The position numbers and the translations under genes were made by a program. A DNA stretch of 64,000 bases from Diabrotica undecimpunctata (Eukaryota; Arthropoda; Insecta; Coleoptera; Chrysomelidae). The stretch's first letter is position 1. Every line of letters begins with the position of its first letter. The DNA lies in the NCBI RefSeq assembly GCF_040954645.1, contig NC_092806.1:160886328-160950327 (forward strand). The letters run 5' to 3'. Below, piece by piece: positions 10,804-21,130 of this stretch. The notes under the pieces are model-generated. The model was not told where the DNA came from. It saw only the letters and a program-made list of their open reading frames with translations, and made no database searches.

Positions 10804-11057
10804 ATGGTTACTCTTATACAGGTAATGATCATCTACGCAATAAAGATTTGTGTTAATCAACATGTTGTTTTACGAACAATGGAAAATCAACAGGGAAAGG
10901 GCAAAAATGTTACGATAGATAATTACTTTACATCGATGAAATTGGTCAAGACATTGCAAAAGAAATCAACAAGTCTTGTGGGTACTTCTCTGAATCTCAA
11001 CCGAAAGGAAGATCCTCTAAGCATAAAGCGTGAAAAAAGAGAATTGTATGTTACCCA

Positions 11058-11334
11058 GGAGTTAACGATGTAATTTGCCGAATTGCCACACTGAAATGGA
11101 ACTGGGCTGGACACGTCGCCCGAACCAGTGATGAAAGTTGGACGAAGAGATTGCTTGAGTGTAGGCCGAGGTTAGACAAAATAAGTAAAAGAAGACCCCC
11201 TACTCGTTGGACTGACGATCTTAAGAAAATATCAAGAAATTGGTTCATAGAGATCACAATGGACAAAAATGAGGGAGGACTATGTCCAGCAGTGGACACA
11301 AAGGGCTGGGTGATGATGATGATGATGATGATGA
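11058..11334 (+). mobile_element. LINE 3' tail inserted in piggyBac, 9-bp duplication
   Basis: The fragment starts mid-protein (ATLKWNWAGHVARTSDE, RPPTRWTDDLKK) and ends in a (GATGAT)n tail at 11311-11336. TGTTACCCA occurs at 11049-11057 and again at 11335-11343. The piggyBac reading (LYVTQ / VTHIF...ITLIAY) resumes across the insert. The family is the same as the minus-strand LINE at 54820-55740 (shared LKWNWAGH.AR and DD-K+.S/W pattern). It is severely 5'-truncated, as is common for LINEs. Confidence 0.85.
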
Positions 11335-12037
11335 TGTTACCCATATATTCCAAAGCGACAAAAAAATAACACTTATTGCATATTAAGGAAAGAGTCACAA
11401 AAATTTACTTTTGTTGAGCTCGTTACATCAATCAGCGGATGTTGCTGTCGATGGAAAAATAACTTCCTGAAACAGTAAGTTTTTATAATCAAAACAAATA
11501 TAGGATTGATGTAGTGGACCAAATAACGCGTTTTTATACTATGGTCTAGGCACGTGTTTTATAACATTCTTCACTTAGCAGCAATAAATGCATGGGTTAT
11601 TTATAAATAAGTAACTGGCAATAGACTCAACCGTCGTAAGTTTATTCTTCAACTGTGTGAAGAATTACGGGCTCCATACGTTGCCTCTCGAAATCTGGTA
11701 ACACTCAGCAACAGCGGTTCTACCAACAACCAGCACTGTTACTATCCAAAAACAAAAAAAATGTCAGTTGAAAATATTTTGTTAAGGAAATCATACTTTC
11801 AATCAGTGCCACTGCTGTAACAAGGCTGTAATAAGGCAATGTTTGGCAAATGTCAAAATCTGCAAACTGTATTGTATTCCAAATGTTTAGACAATGAAAC
11901 TAAAAAATAAAATTAGATTTTAATGATGTTGCAGTTTCGCAACTGTTAATAAACATTTATTAAATATTAAGACTTTATGGTAGTTTTGATTCTCCCCGTA
12001 TATCAAGATTTCATGTATAAGGGTGCATCTGGGTTAA

Positions 12038-13850
12038 AAACTACATGCTACGAGACGGGTAATCTGCAAAATGACACAGATGTGTATTTGAGATAAGCGA
12101 TGCATCTACAAAATCAGAGTCGAGTTTTATCTCTCAAACCACACACATGTGTGTGCGTTTGGGTTAAGAGTACCTTAAGACACTTAGCATCGGTCCTTTG
12201 ACCGAGGAAGTCGTTTTGATGCAGAAAAGTTACATTAGGAATTGTGTGGTTCCTGTTATTCGTCGATGAAGACATATTTTTTTGCGGTGGCCGGAGTGCC
12301 ATCTTCTCATTGGGTAAGGAACAATACCATAATTTTGTTGCTGCATGGGCTAAGTACGTTTATTTGGTGCCCAATTATTACATATTGTGTCGCGATTTTG
12401 AACTTTTGAACTTTATTCAGAACATTAAACGTTGTCAATTGGACATTTTGCTTTTGTTTTGTGTAGTATTTACTCTATTCTTATTTTTTGTAATATGTCA
12501 TTTCCGATTATAATTTGAATTGAGTTTAAATATTTGTATTTGAATATATAATTTGAGTTGAGTTTGATATAATTCATACATGATATTTTTGATTGCATTT
12601 TGTGTAACTGTATTAACAAGGTTTATTCATTTTATTACGAATTAAGTATATTATAATATGTGCGTATATTTTTCACTCTTTCACGTTTAATATCAATTTT
12701 TTTATATGACATATATATTCATATTTTTATTTCTTTTTTGTATAATATTATTTCTATCTATGGTTTGTTTATGGTTCTCTTTTTGTGTGTCGTTACGTAT
12801 TGATTAATATTTAAGTCTGTACTACATATATTCTTCTTCTTTTAAGTAATATATTCTTCCTTATTTATAGTTGTATATTGGATTATGTGTATTTATGTTT
12901 AATTTCACTTCTTTTTAAAAATAGAATTTTATACAGTCCACTGGTTTTCATTTCTTTTCTTTATTTGAATATACATACCCAATCCGAAAGGGGGAAACCA
13001 GCGAGTTCTAGATTGAACAGAATATCTTCTCTCCCCCTTCAGGATGACCAAAATTGTTATATTAAGGTCATCGTATGTGCAGAACGCAACAAATGATCCC
13101 TTGGGCTTTCTAGGTAGATATGCTAAGCCAGACTTTATAGTGTAAATATAGTGTAAATCCTGTTCCGAAATATTTACATTTTGTTACTTAAGTTGACCAC
13201 CAGCAACTTCAGAGTTTCATAAACTATCAATTCGCAGTGGAAGTTGAATAAAATTGAAAACCTGTTTTCAATTATTTATTTATCTATAAAACAAGAAATT
13301 ATAAAAATTTTTGTGGAAAACAGTAAATTAACCATTATTTCCATAGTTTTTTTTTCTATTTTTCTTTATAAATGGTTCAACACGAATCTCTTTATCTGAT
13401 GCATATTATTTATAGTACTTACCAGACTAACCAACAATCACCCTTTTACAACCGGAAAATTAATGACCCTGTAAACGTTTTTTTCCATTTCGAATCATTT
13501 AAAAGAGAGCTTGTTAAAATTCCAATTTCTGCTTCAATAAAATCCCCATAAAACAAAAAAAAACTGACACTAACTTTCAACAATATTCCCATTCAACGCA
13601 CAGCTATCTATCGCCCTATGGTCTCACTCATAAAAAACGAATAAAACAAAAAAGCAAACAAGTGGCCTTTTGTTTTATATGTTCGGGCGTGTATTTTTTG
13701 TTTTTTCTATGTGTACAATTTACGACCAGCCCTCTTGATAAGTTGGCCAGACTGTTTGGATAATATTTCAGTGGAAAAACAAAGGGGGCTATTCAGGCGT
13801 GAAATACCAACCAATGTGAATCGTTAAACTATATAGAGTGATTAATTTAT
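12038..13850. other. Unassigned AT-rich stretch
   Basis: An 89-codon hydrophobic frame (12244-12513) shows no domain and probably occurs by chance. Around 12980-13095 a GGGGGAAACC...CTCCCCCTT imperfect hairpin is followed by GCAGAACGCAACA. That ending would suit a solo LTR, but no matching 5' TG end or flanking duplication was found. No gene is called. Confidence 0.35.
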
Positions 13851-14098
13851 TTGGTGTACAGGGCGTGTAATCCAAACAATCCAAACTATGCATTCGATAA
13901 AACTAATAATTTATTCAATTAATATTAATAGACAGTGCATTTGTTTATACAGGGTGACTTCAATTGTAGAATCGGAGGCAAAAACGAAGTAAAAGTTCAA
14001 GCTTAAGCGACTGAACCGATAGACATTATAATTGAAATCAGAAAAGGAGATTCCATAAAGAAGTACTGGAGAGGGTTGCTACAGAAAAAGAATAAATC

Positions 14099-14404
14099 AT
14101 GTCATCTTTAGGTCTTAAAATTTTGCTTCAATGCTTCAAATACTCAAAATATATTGACGCTACTTCTATACTAAGTATGGTCCATGATGATATAGTTTAT
14201 AATTTGGATGCTGAGGACGATTCCGATGCAGATGACAATTTACCACTGGTTCATATGTCAAGCAATGTTGACTCCGATGGATCAGCCTTGGACTATGAAA
14301 GTATTTTAGCAGGGTCGTCCCTTTTGCAGGATGAGACGGTCGAACCAAGAGAAGACATCGAAAATATTGGAGATTCATCGGAAAATGAGAAGAACCTGCT
14401 CTAA
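14099..14404 (+). CDS. Unidentified acidic 101-codon ORF
   Basis: The frame is rich in Asp, Glu and Ser (DAEDDSDADDNLP, EDIENIGDSSENEK). Acidic N-termini like this precede the DDE domain in many piggyBac-type transposases, but no downstream piggyBac motif can be read before the LINE that begins near 14600. It sits just after CAGGGTG motifs at about 13860 and 13953. It may be a transposase N-terminal remnant or a chance frame. Confidence 0.3.
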   Translation: MSSLGLKILLQCFKYSKYIDATSILSMVHDDIVYNLDAEDDSDADDNLPLVHMSSNVDSDGSALDYESILAGSSLLQDETVEPREDIENIGDSSENEKNLL

Positions 14405-14897
14405 CAGAATTTACTTGGAGATGATTATCCAGACGCTTTAAACCTGGTTTATAAATTCGATTTATTCGAGCGAAGATAAGGAATCTATTCAGAAGCTAGA
14501 ACTTTTTTTAACGCAAAAAAGTTTCGTGATGTGGGAAAAGACAAGACACCTCATTAAATATCCGGATTATATAAGTCCTAGTAGAATCAAATGGGTATGC
14601 TTGCAGCGAAATTTAATTCCGGTGTAAGCACCTCAATCGGATCTCCGGAAGTAACAGTTACAAGTATAACAAAATGATTAAAATGCAAAGAAGACATCAG
14701 AATAGACACATGGAACATGAAAACCATGGCACAGTAAGGTAAAATACGTAATGCAATACAAGAAATGGCACACATGAATTAGGTGTCGGTATTATATTGA
14801 CAAAAGAAGTGGCAAAATCTGTTGACAACTTCATCCCAATCTCAGCAAGAGTGATGCTCATACAACCGAAAGCAAGAAAGACATCAACATAATTCAA

Positions 14898-15116
14898 GTG
14901 TACGCACCCACAACAGAAAGAACAGAAGAAGAGGTAGAAAAACTATACCGTAGCAATAATCAAGTCGTGAAAAGGATGAAAAAGCAAGACCCAACAATTG
15001 TCATGGGTGACTACAACGCCAAAGTTGGGGCCAACAAAACATCATCTGCAGGTTTACCATTTGGACTAGGAAACCGGAACGATCGGGAAGATACATTGGA
15101 GGTGGAAGTTTTGTAA
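14898..15116 (+). pseudogene. LINE endonuclease fragment
   Basis: The 72-codon piece holds YAPTTERTEEEVEKLY and the catalytic-site block IVMGDYNAKVGA (residues about 32-43) of an EEP/AP-endonuclease-like domain. The following piece (15134-15403) carries the C-terminal TYPGADINSDHVSVVG motif, which includes the SDH catalytic dyad. The two are separated by a frameshift near 15110. Confidence 0.8.
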
Positions 15117-16640
15117 GAAATCAGATTGATGACATGCTAGTAAATAAGAGCTATAGGAACAGCTGTATATCTGTCAAAACATACCCGGGGGCAGACATCA
15201 ATTCTGATCATGTATCAGTTGTAGGTAATTGTAAAGTCAGAATGAAGAAGGTTACAAGTAAGTCGATGAAGAAGTATGATGTTAGAAAACAGAAAGATCC
15301 CAATGTTCGACTGAAGGTGAGTGAAAACCTCAATACAAATGTGCTAAAATTGAAATGCAGGAACTATAGAGGAAAGTCTGACCATTATACAAGAAACAGT
15401 TAGAGAAATAAAAGAACAATACCTGAAGAAAGATACAGAGAAACGAAAATCGTGGATGACCGATGAAATACTTGAACTTATGGATCAGAGAAAAAAAAAA
15501 CAAAAAAAATCTCCAAAAATATAAAAGAAAGATAAGAGAAGTAAGAAACAAAAACAGAACAATGTCAAGAAATAGAGGAGTATCAGAGTCGATATGATAA
15601 CTTCAATGTCCATCGAAGGTGAAGGAAATAGCTGGAAAGTTCCGAAAACGCAACAGCAAAAAAATAACAGATGATGAAGGCAATCTTGCCATAACCAAAG
15701 AAAGTAAAAAGAAAGTATGAAAAGAATACTTGGAGAAACATTTCCAACTTAATAGCTGAAGCTATTAGATGCAGAACAAATAAAAATAATAACTGAAATA
15801 TTTAATAAAATATACAAGCCAGGAAAATAACAGTAGAGTGGCTCAAATCGGAGTTCGTAGCAATGGCCAAAAAACCAGAAGCAAAAGTTTGTTAAGACTA
15901 TAGACTATAAGCCTAATGAGACATCTGCTGAAGCTGCTTTTAAGTCATCCACAAAAAAAATTACCGGAAATTCAAGGAACAAATTGCGTCCAATCAGTTT
16001 GGATTTGTGAACGCCGTTGGTACGAGGAAAGCTTTATTTAGAATGCAGGTATTGTTTCAAAAATGTAGAGATATCAGCTGTGATGTTTTTGCATTCCTGA
16101 CTGACTACAAGAAGGCTTTTGATAGAATCAGACATTAACAAATGATGGAAGTGCTGAAGAGGACAGAAATTGACGGAAGAGACCTAAAAATAATTGCTAT
16201 CCTGTATTGGAATCAATCAGCGGTTCTCCGAATAGATGAAGAATATACAGTTCAGGTCAAAATCTTAAGGGAAGTGAGACAGGAGTGCATAATTTCACCA
16301 CTGATATTCAATCTGTAATCGGAGCACATTTTTGAAGAGGCTCTAAAAGATATTGATGAAGGCATCTTAATAAATGGAGTCAAGCTTAATAACCTGCAGT
16401 ATGTAGGTAATACAAGTGTTTTCCAATACCATAGAAGGGCTGCAAAACTTAATAAAACAAAATAACGAAAACAAGTAGAACATATAGACTGGACATAAAC
16501 AGCAGCAAAACCAAGCTGATCATCAGCAAGGAAAACGTAACTGGAGCAAATCTGTATGTGAACCAAATGAGAATTGAACGTGCCTCATAGTACAACTACT
16601 TGGGAACTATAATTAATGAGTCCTGGGACAATATCCAAGA

Positions 16641-16902
16641 AAATCCACAAGAAAAATAATTCCTGCAGCTGGCTGTATACCACGTATCACAAAAAAGAGG
16701 TTAAATATTTGTAAATGGGTATATTTAAAAAGCTTACAGTTTAGAAAGTTAAGTTTTCCATAATGGTTACAAATCTCCTTCTTTAGAATTTTTAGTTGAA
16801 AGGTGTTCCTTAAGGTGGCTGGAACATTTCCTGGAGTTTTGATTCTACAAAAGGTTGGAAATAGGGTTGGAAGGTTTTAAATATACCCATTTACAAAGAT
16901 TT
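16641..16902. mobile_element. 262-bp insert with inverted repeats
   Basis: The host LINE text AATATCCAAGA occurs at 16630-16640 and again at 16903-16913, marking an 11-bp duplication. Within the insert, TTTGTAAATGGGTATATTTAAAA near 16705 is mirrored by TTTTAAATATACCCATTTACAAA near 16877, about 23 bp each. About 60 bp of unrelated sequence lies left of the inverted repeat. Either the insert carries an older foldback bounded by TTAA, or the left part belongs to the insert. No ORF is present. Confidence 0.65.
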
Positions 16903-17370
16903 AATATCCAAGAGATTAAATGCCGCATCGCAAAGGCAAAAAGTGTATTCTTGACTATGAGCTCTGTATTCAGAGCCATGACCTCACCCTAGAAACAAAA
17001 ATAAGGCTCCTTAAATGTTACGTATACTCAGTGCTTCTGTCCGGAGTAGACACGTAGACATTGAAGGCGGAAACTCTATCAAAACTTCACACTTTTGAGC
17101 TATGGTTATACAGAAGGATCCTGAAGATACCACGACAGACAAAGTCATCAATGAAGAAGTCCTACGGAGGATGAACACAACCGCCGATTTGGTCAACATC
17201 GTGAAGGGCCGTAAGCTGCAATACTTGGGACATATAATGAGAAATCAAGGCAGATAAGCAGATAACGGCACCAGGACGAAGAAGAATATCCTGGTATGCT
17301 AACCTGAGAGTATCGTATAGAAAGACCTCAACACAGCTATTCTGTATAACAACCAATAAATTCGTCATAG

Positions 17371-17447
17371 CCAGAATAATCTTTGGCGCAAAAAGTGACC
17401 CAGCATTATGCCTTTGAGTGTTTTGCGCCTTTTCGTCATTATTCTGG
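17371..17447. repeat. Two-tier hairpin at LINE 3' end
   Basis: CCAGAATAAT (17371) pairs with ATTATTCTGG (17438), and inside it GGCGCAAAA (17385) pairs with TTTTGCGCC (17421). It lies exactly where the LINE's C-terminal reading fades, where the related copy at 62 kb has a different sequence. It may be a post-insertion inversion or a small foldback. Confidence 0.5.
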
Positions 17448-17449
17448 TT

Positions 17450-18483
17450 TAAAATTTAGTTTCTAAGCTTGATATTTATAAAAATTTGTATTGTTAAGAT
17501 CGTTTAGATTTAATATTGTTTGATTTGAATAATGTAGATATATTTTATGTTATATTGTAAATAAAATTGACACAAGAATGGATATATTTTTTTAACTTTT
17601 TTGCTTAAAAGAGTCCAGTATAAAGACCCTTACAATCTCTGTCAGAAAAACTGTGCATTTCCAAATCGAATGCAACACATTTGATCATCTTTACGTTTCT
17701 TTTTTATCTAATAATTCCCTTTGTTAAAATTTAGGAAACACTTTGTTTAAGTACTTTATTTATTAACTGTGGTATCTCTTTGTTATTGAATTTTTTTTGA
17801 GAAGAACGTTGACACAAATTAAAAGTTAGTTTTCGCATACAAACAGAAACGCATCGTTCTATAAATCCAGCGCTTACAAAACAAAGAAAGAGTGGCAGCA
17901 CTTGCATAAAGACTGTTATTAGTCACACAGAAACCACTTTTCGAAATAAAAAGGAACGACAGACAGCCGGAGGCACGGGCAGAGAGACAGAGAGAGACAC
18001 GGCGTTGTACCTATATCTGTAGTTAAAACAACGAAGGCTTATTATGAGTGTTGCGGGTATTTTTGCCAATGGTTGAATAAACCCGTTCTGTGTTGCTGAA
18101 GTAATTACGGGCCTTGTTGGTATCACTGCGTACTTTAGAGATTTATTATTACAGTTTTCAGTGAAGCGACCGTCAAATGGACTAACATAAAAAGACTTCT
18201 TGAAAATTGCCACTTGAGATATATCTACAAGGATTAATGATTCAATGTAGAGTGCAAAAGAGCTAAAAATAATTGTAAGTTAGAGTAATTGGCTTCAATA
18301 TAAGGCGATAATAATATGACATGTTTAAAAAAAAATTAAATATCAGTAGAATAGATCGATATACTTAAAGATCTACAAATAATCAAACTTTAAGACCATA
18401 ATTTAACAAATACTACTTTGATTATCAAAGATTCACAAAGATTCATTTAACCATTAACCTGTTACATAAAATTAATAACAATG
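17450..18483. other. AT-rich stretch without recognised genes
   Basis: A 96-codon minus-strand frame (18213-17923) is composed partly of a GAGAGACAGAGAGAG purine run and has no domain. Nothing else is supported. Confidence 0.4.
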
Positions 18484-18577
18484 TAAAGGTGCTAGTAGGG
18501 AGCTTTACCAAATTACTAGACGACTAACACAAAAAGGGTCCAACTGTTCGAACATTGTAAGATACAAAACAGGCGAA

Positions 18578-19822
18578 TTGCTTACTACAACAGATGACCA
18601 AGTAGAGAGATGGAAAGAGCATTTTCAGGAGATGCTAGGTATTCCCAGAGATAACGCAGACGAAATAGTCGAAAACCCGCAGAATATAGACTTGCATATT
18701 TCTTGCGAGGCCCCTTCCAAAACGGAGATAATAGCAGCTATCAAATCTCTGAGAAACAACAAGTCACCGGGAATCGATAACATTGCTGCTGAAATGCTTA
18801 AAGCTGATCCGCATCTAACTGCTGAACTTTTGCTCCCCATAATCCGAGAGGTGTGGGAAACAAACCACATTCCAGCGGGCTGGAAAAAAGGTAACATTAT
18901 CAAGCTTCCAAAAAAAGGCAACCTCACACTGTGCAAAAATTGGAGAGGAATAACCTTGCTTACTGTCATAAATAAAATTTTTGCGACCATCATACTGAAA
19001 AGAATAACAAACAAGGTTGAGTTTCGAGCTAATCAAGCAGGCTTTAGGCCAGAATCCTCCTGCATAGACCACATTAATACTGTGAGGGCAATAATGGAAC
19101 AATCGGTTGAATGGAACACACCCCTATACATGGTTTTTGTTGATTTTGAACGTGCCTTTGATAGCTTGTCTCACGCTGCTCTATGGAAAATTTTAGAGCT
19201 AAGAAACATCCCGCAAAAAATAATTTCTATTATAAAGTCACTATATACTGATGCGAAATGCAGCGTGACACACAATGGGATCAACAGTGACGAATTCAAC
19301 GTACTTACTGGAGTTAGACAGGGATGCGTGCTTTCTCCGTTTCTTTTTAACATAGCTATAGACTATGTTCTCTCCAAACTAGACTCCGACACAAGAGTGA
19401 TACAATGGACGTTAACCACACGCCTAAGCGATCTAGAATACGCGGACAATATCTGTCTATTAGGTCAAAGGTTCCAAGATCTGGCTTACCAATTGGAAAC
19501 ACTTTTCACTGAAGCCAATAAAATAGGTTTGAAAATCAATATTAGTAAAACCAAGTCCATGAGAATAAATGCAAGGAACAACACGCTATTTACTATCGAC
19601 AATATGCAGATTGAAAATGTGGAAAACTTTACGTATCTTGGAAGTATCATAACAGAAAACGGAGGTACAGAAGACGATATTTGTATGAGGATACGAAAAG
19701 CTCAACAAGCTTTCAGCACGCTCAACCCTGTTTGGAGATCTGGCGAGTATACTACAAGGACAAAGATCCGTATATTCCGATCAAATGTCATGTCTGTTCT
19801 ACTCTACGGATGTGAAACCTGA
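18578..19822 (+). CDS. RTE-like reverse transcriptase (414 codons to a stop)
   Basis: The domain order is RWKEHFQEML (residues about 11-20), SLRNNKSPGID, GWKKGNIIKLPKKG and NWRGITLL, then motif A FVDFERAFD at about 187-195, TGVRQGCVLSPFLFN at about 244 and motif C EYADNICLLG at about 286. After that come GLKINISKTKSM and the C-terminal FTYLGSII block. Motif C should read (Y/F)ADD. The second Asp, a metal ligand in polymerases, is Asn, so this copy would not be expected to polymerise. The reading ends at a TGA after LLYGCET where relatives have Trp, and continues in the same frame from 19826. The start ATG is internal to the element's original ORF. Confidence 0.85.
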   Translation: MLTTTDDQVERWKEHFQEMLGIPRDNADEIVENPQNIDLHISCEAPSKTEIIAAIKSLRNNKSPGIDNIAAEMLKADPHLTAELLLPIIREVWETNHIPAGWKKGNIIKLPKKGNLTLCKNWRGITLLTVINKIFATIILKRITNKVEFRANQAGFRPESSCIDHINTVRAIMEQSVEWNTPLYMVFVDFERAFDSLSHAALWKILELRNIPQKIISIIKSLYTDAKCSVTHNGINSDEFNVLTGVRQGCVLSPFLFNIAIDYVLSKLDSDTRVIQWTLTTRLSDLEYADNICLLGQRFQDLAYQLETLFTEANKIGLKINISKTKSMRINARNNTLFTIDNMQIENVENFTYLGSIITENGGTEDDICMRIRKAQQAFSTLNPVWRSGEYTTRTKIRIFRSNVMSVLLYGCET

Positions 19823-19825
19823 AAA

Positions 19826-20206
19826 GTGACAAACACCCTCACAGACAAACTGCAGGTCTTTGTTAACAAATGTCTACGAAGAATCGTTCGTATATTCTGG
19901 CCTAACACCATCAGACACGACGATCTGCTACACCTGACCGAACAAAAGAGGGCACAAAATGAAATTAAGTCCAGAAAGTGGGGTTGGATCGGTCACACAC
20001 TCCGCAAAAATAGTTGCAGTATCGCAAAGACTGCCCTAGAGTGGAATCCCCAAGGGAAAAGAAAAAGAGGTCGCCCAGTACAAACTTGGAGAAGATCCAT
20101 CATGGACGAGATAAGAGGCCAAGGAAAGTCTTGGAATGAGGTGAAGGCCTTAGCGCAAAATAGAACCCGATGGCGCGTTTTCACTGAAGCTCTATGCTCC
20201 ACTTAG
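19826..20206 (+). pseudogene. RTE-like RT C-terminal part
   Basis: This is in frame with the preceding RT and separated only by the TGA at 19820-19822. It carries FVNKCLRRI, RKWGWIGHTLRK and KRKRGRPVQTWRRS, the basic C-terminal region found in this LINE type, and ends at a natural-looking stop about 20 bp before the TA-rich tail. Together with 18578-19822 it would make one polypeptide of about 540 residues. Confidence 0.8.
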
Positions 20207-20339
20207 GAGTTCAAGAACCTTATATATATATAAAGGTGCTAGGGCGAAAAAGTTTGCCCAACTGTCTTTTTGGAAGTGGCCTAAAACTTCGTAAAAGTGT
20301 GGTTTAAACGTCTTAACTATATACATATTTAATTGAGTA

Positions 20340-21115
20340 CTACCACGGGCTACTGTTGGAATCAATCAGCTTTTAGAAGTAAGATCAGCTACCTGCCCGG
20401 GTAAAAATGAAACACACTCATGGAATCAAGCAGTCATAGAGAAACCCCAGACGAACAGCTTACAGTACAAAACAATTATGTGGAATGGAAAAGAAAAAAA
20501 GATTAACCTTCACGCAATATATGGACCAAACCATCCAAAAAACAACCACAGCCAGTGAGGCAATAAGAGGACTCATAAGTAGAAAAAGCAAATTAAGACA
20601 AAAACGAAAATAAGACTGATTAACAGCATCATAGTTCCAATAATAACATATGCATTTCTCGCATAAGGATACATAAGTAAATCAAACAAAAAGAAGATAC
20701 AAGCAGTACATAATAAGTCTCAGCGGAAAATTTACCCCGATACGTTTTTGAACGTTTCCTGTTCAGAGAACTAAAACAATTAAGGATGACAGACACGATG
20801 AAAAAAAAGCCAGAACAAAATTTTCTGAGCTAGAGAACCACCCAAGCTCGATACTGCGAGAGATAATAAGATATGATGCGTTCCATCGATGGAAGCACAA
20901 AAGAGCAAGATAGCAAATCCTGGCAAACTCATAAAGTCTAGAAAATCGTAGCTCTATCAACAGAAGATAACCCAGCACATAGCACTTACAATTTTAATAA
21001 TGACTAATATTCCTTTTCGGATATCTCTAAAGAAATTACAAGAAACTTAAAAAAAGATTTTGGCCACCAAAGAATTATGAAACTACTAACAAAAAAGCGA
21101 AAGCCACAAGAAGAG
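20340..21115 (+). mobile_element. Jockey-type LINE 3' half, copy a
   Basis: Readable blocks are PDEQLTVQNNYVEWK, TTTASEAIRGLISRKSKLRQKTKIRLI, SIIVPIITYAF and GYISKSNKKKIQAVHN, and a homologue of the RDIIRYDA..RWKH block. It has several stops and frameshifts. About 40 codons are missing between EWK and LTFTQ. The 3' untranslated part (GAAACTTAAAAAA, TGGCCACCAAA) matches the copy at 26353-26790. The minus-strand LINE at 21131-23105 inserted immediately after its tail. Confidence 0.7.
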
Positions 21116-21130
21116 GTAAATAACTGAGAT

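Larger units (their letters stand above)
9781..12037 (+). mobile_element. piggyBac-family transposon, degraded
   Basis: The transposase (DDE_Tnp_1_7 type) can be followed from MSRRGL at about 9835. An acidic N-terminus leads into KDIIKYIKFDV and RSERLKTYKFAL, a weakened first-Asp block (LWTDNYYLL), NVTIDNYFTS with the second Asp, KKSTSLVGTS, LLLLSSLHQSADVA, and a cysteine-rich tail ending in CGKCQNLQT near 11860. Many stops and frameshifts are present, so it is inactive. A LINE tail at 11058-11334 splits it. GGG-TTAA at 12031-12037 is a candidate right terminus, because piggyBac ends carry CCC/GGG next to TTAA. I did not find the left terminus, which may have been lost near the LINE at 9113-9700. 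Confidence 0.8.
14600..17400 (+). mobile_element. Degraded LINE with endonuclease and RT
   Basis: An EEP-type endonuclease begins near 14687 (DIRIDTWNMKTM). It continues with GVGIILTKEVAKSV, IIQVYAPTTERTEEEVE, TIVMGDYNAKVGA and QIDDMLVNKSYRNS to TYPGADINSDH. About 50 codons between MNE and LGVG are missing. The RT follows from about 15780: SNQFGFVNAVGTRKALF, TDYKKAFDRIRH, RQECIISPLIFNL. The YADD block is lost (QYVGNT). The C-terminal DLVNIVKGRKLQYLGH is at about 17190. Stops are frequent. It is the same family as the copy at 60536-62335, with near-identical blocks such as ILYWNQSAVLRI. A foldback insert lies at 16641-16902. Confidence 0.8.
18496..20228 (+). mobile_element. RTE-like LINE, 5'-truncated, 12-bp target duplication
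   Basis: TAAAGGTGCTAG occurs at 18484-18495 and 20229-20240. The element between starts inside the linker upstream of the RT (LYQITRRLTQKG...RYKTGELLTTTDDQ) and ends in a (TA)n tail, as RTE elements end in short simple repeats. One in-frame TGA at 19820 and an Asp-to-Asn change in the YADD box are the main lesions, so it is a fairly recent insertion. The endonuclease half was never copied in. Confidence 0.85.

Noticed and set aside
11311..11336. GAT repeat as an independent microsatellite
   Set aside because: It is the 3' tail of the inserted LINE, bounded by the target duplication.
12244..12513. 89-codon hydrophobic ORF
   Set aside because: No domain, no codon or composition contrast with its flanks, and its predicted product is mostly a T-rich read-through. 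Likely chance.
12980..13095. Possible LTR end
   Set aside because: The GCAGAACGCAACA ending and the imperfect hairpin are suggestive, but no matching TG start, primer-binding site or flanking duplication was found.
17923..18213. 96-codon minus-strand ORF
   Set aside because: Part of it translates a GAGACAGAGAGAG run, and no domain is present.
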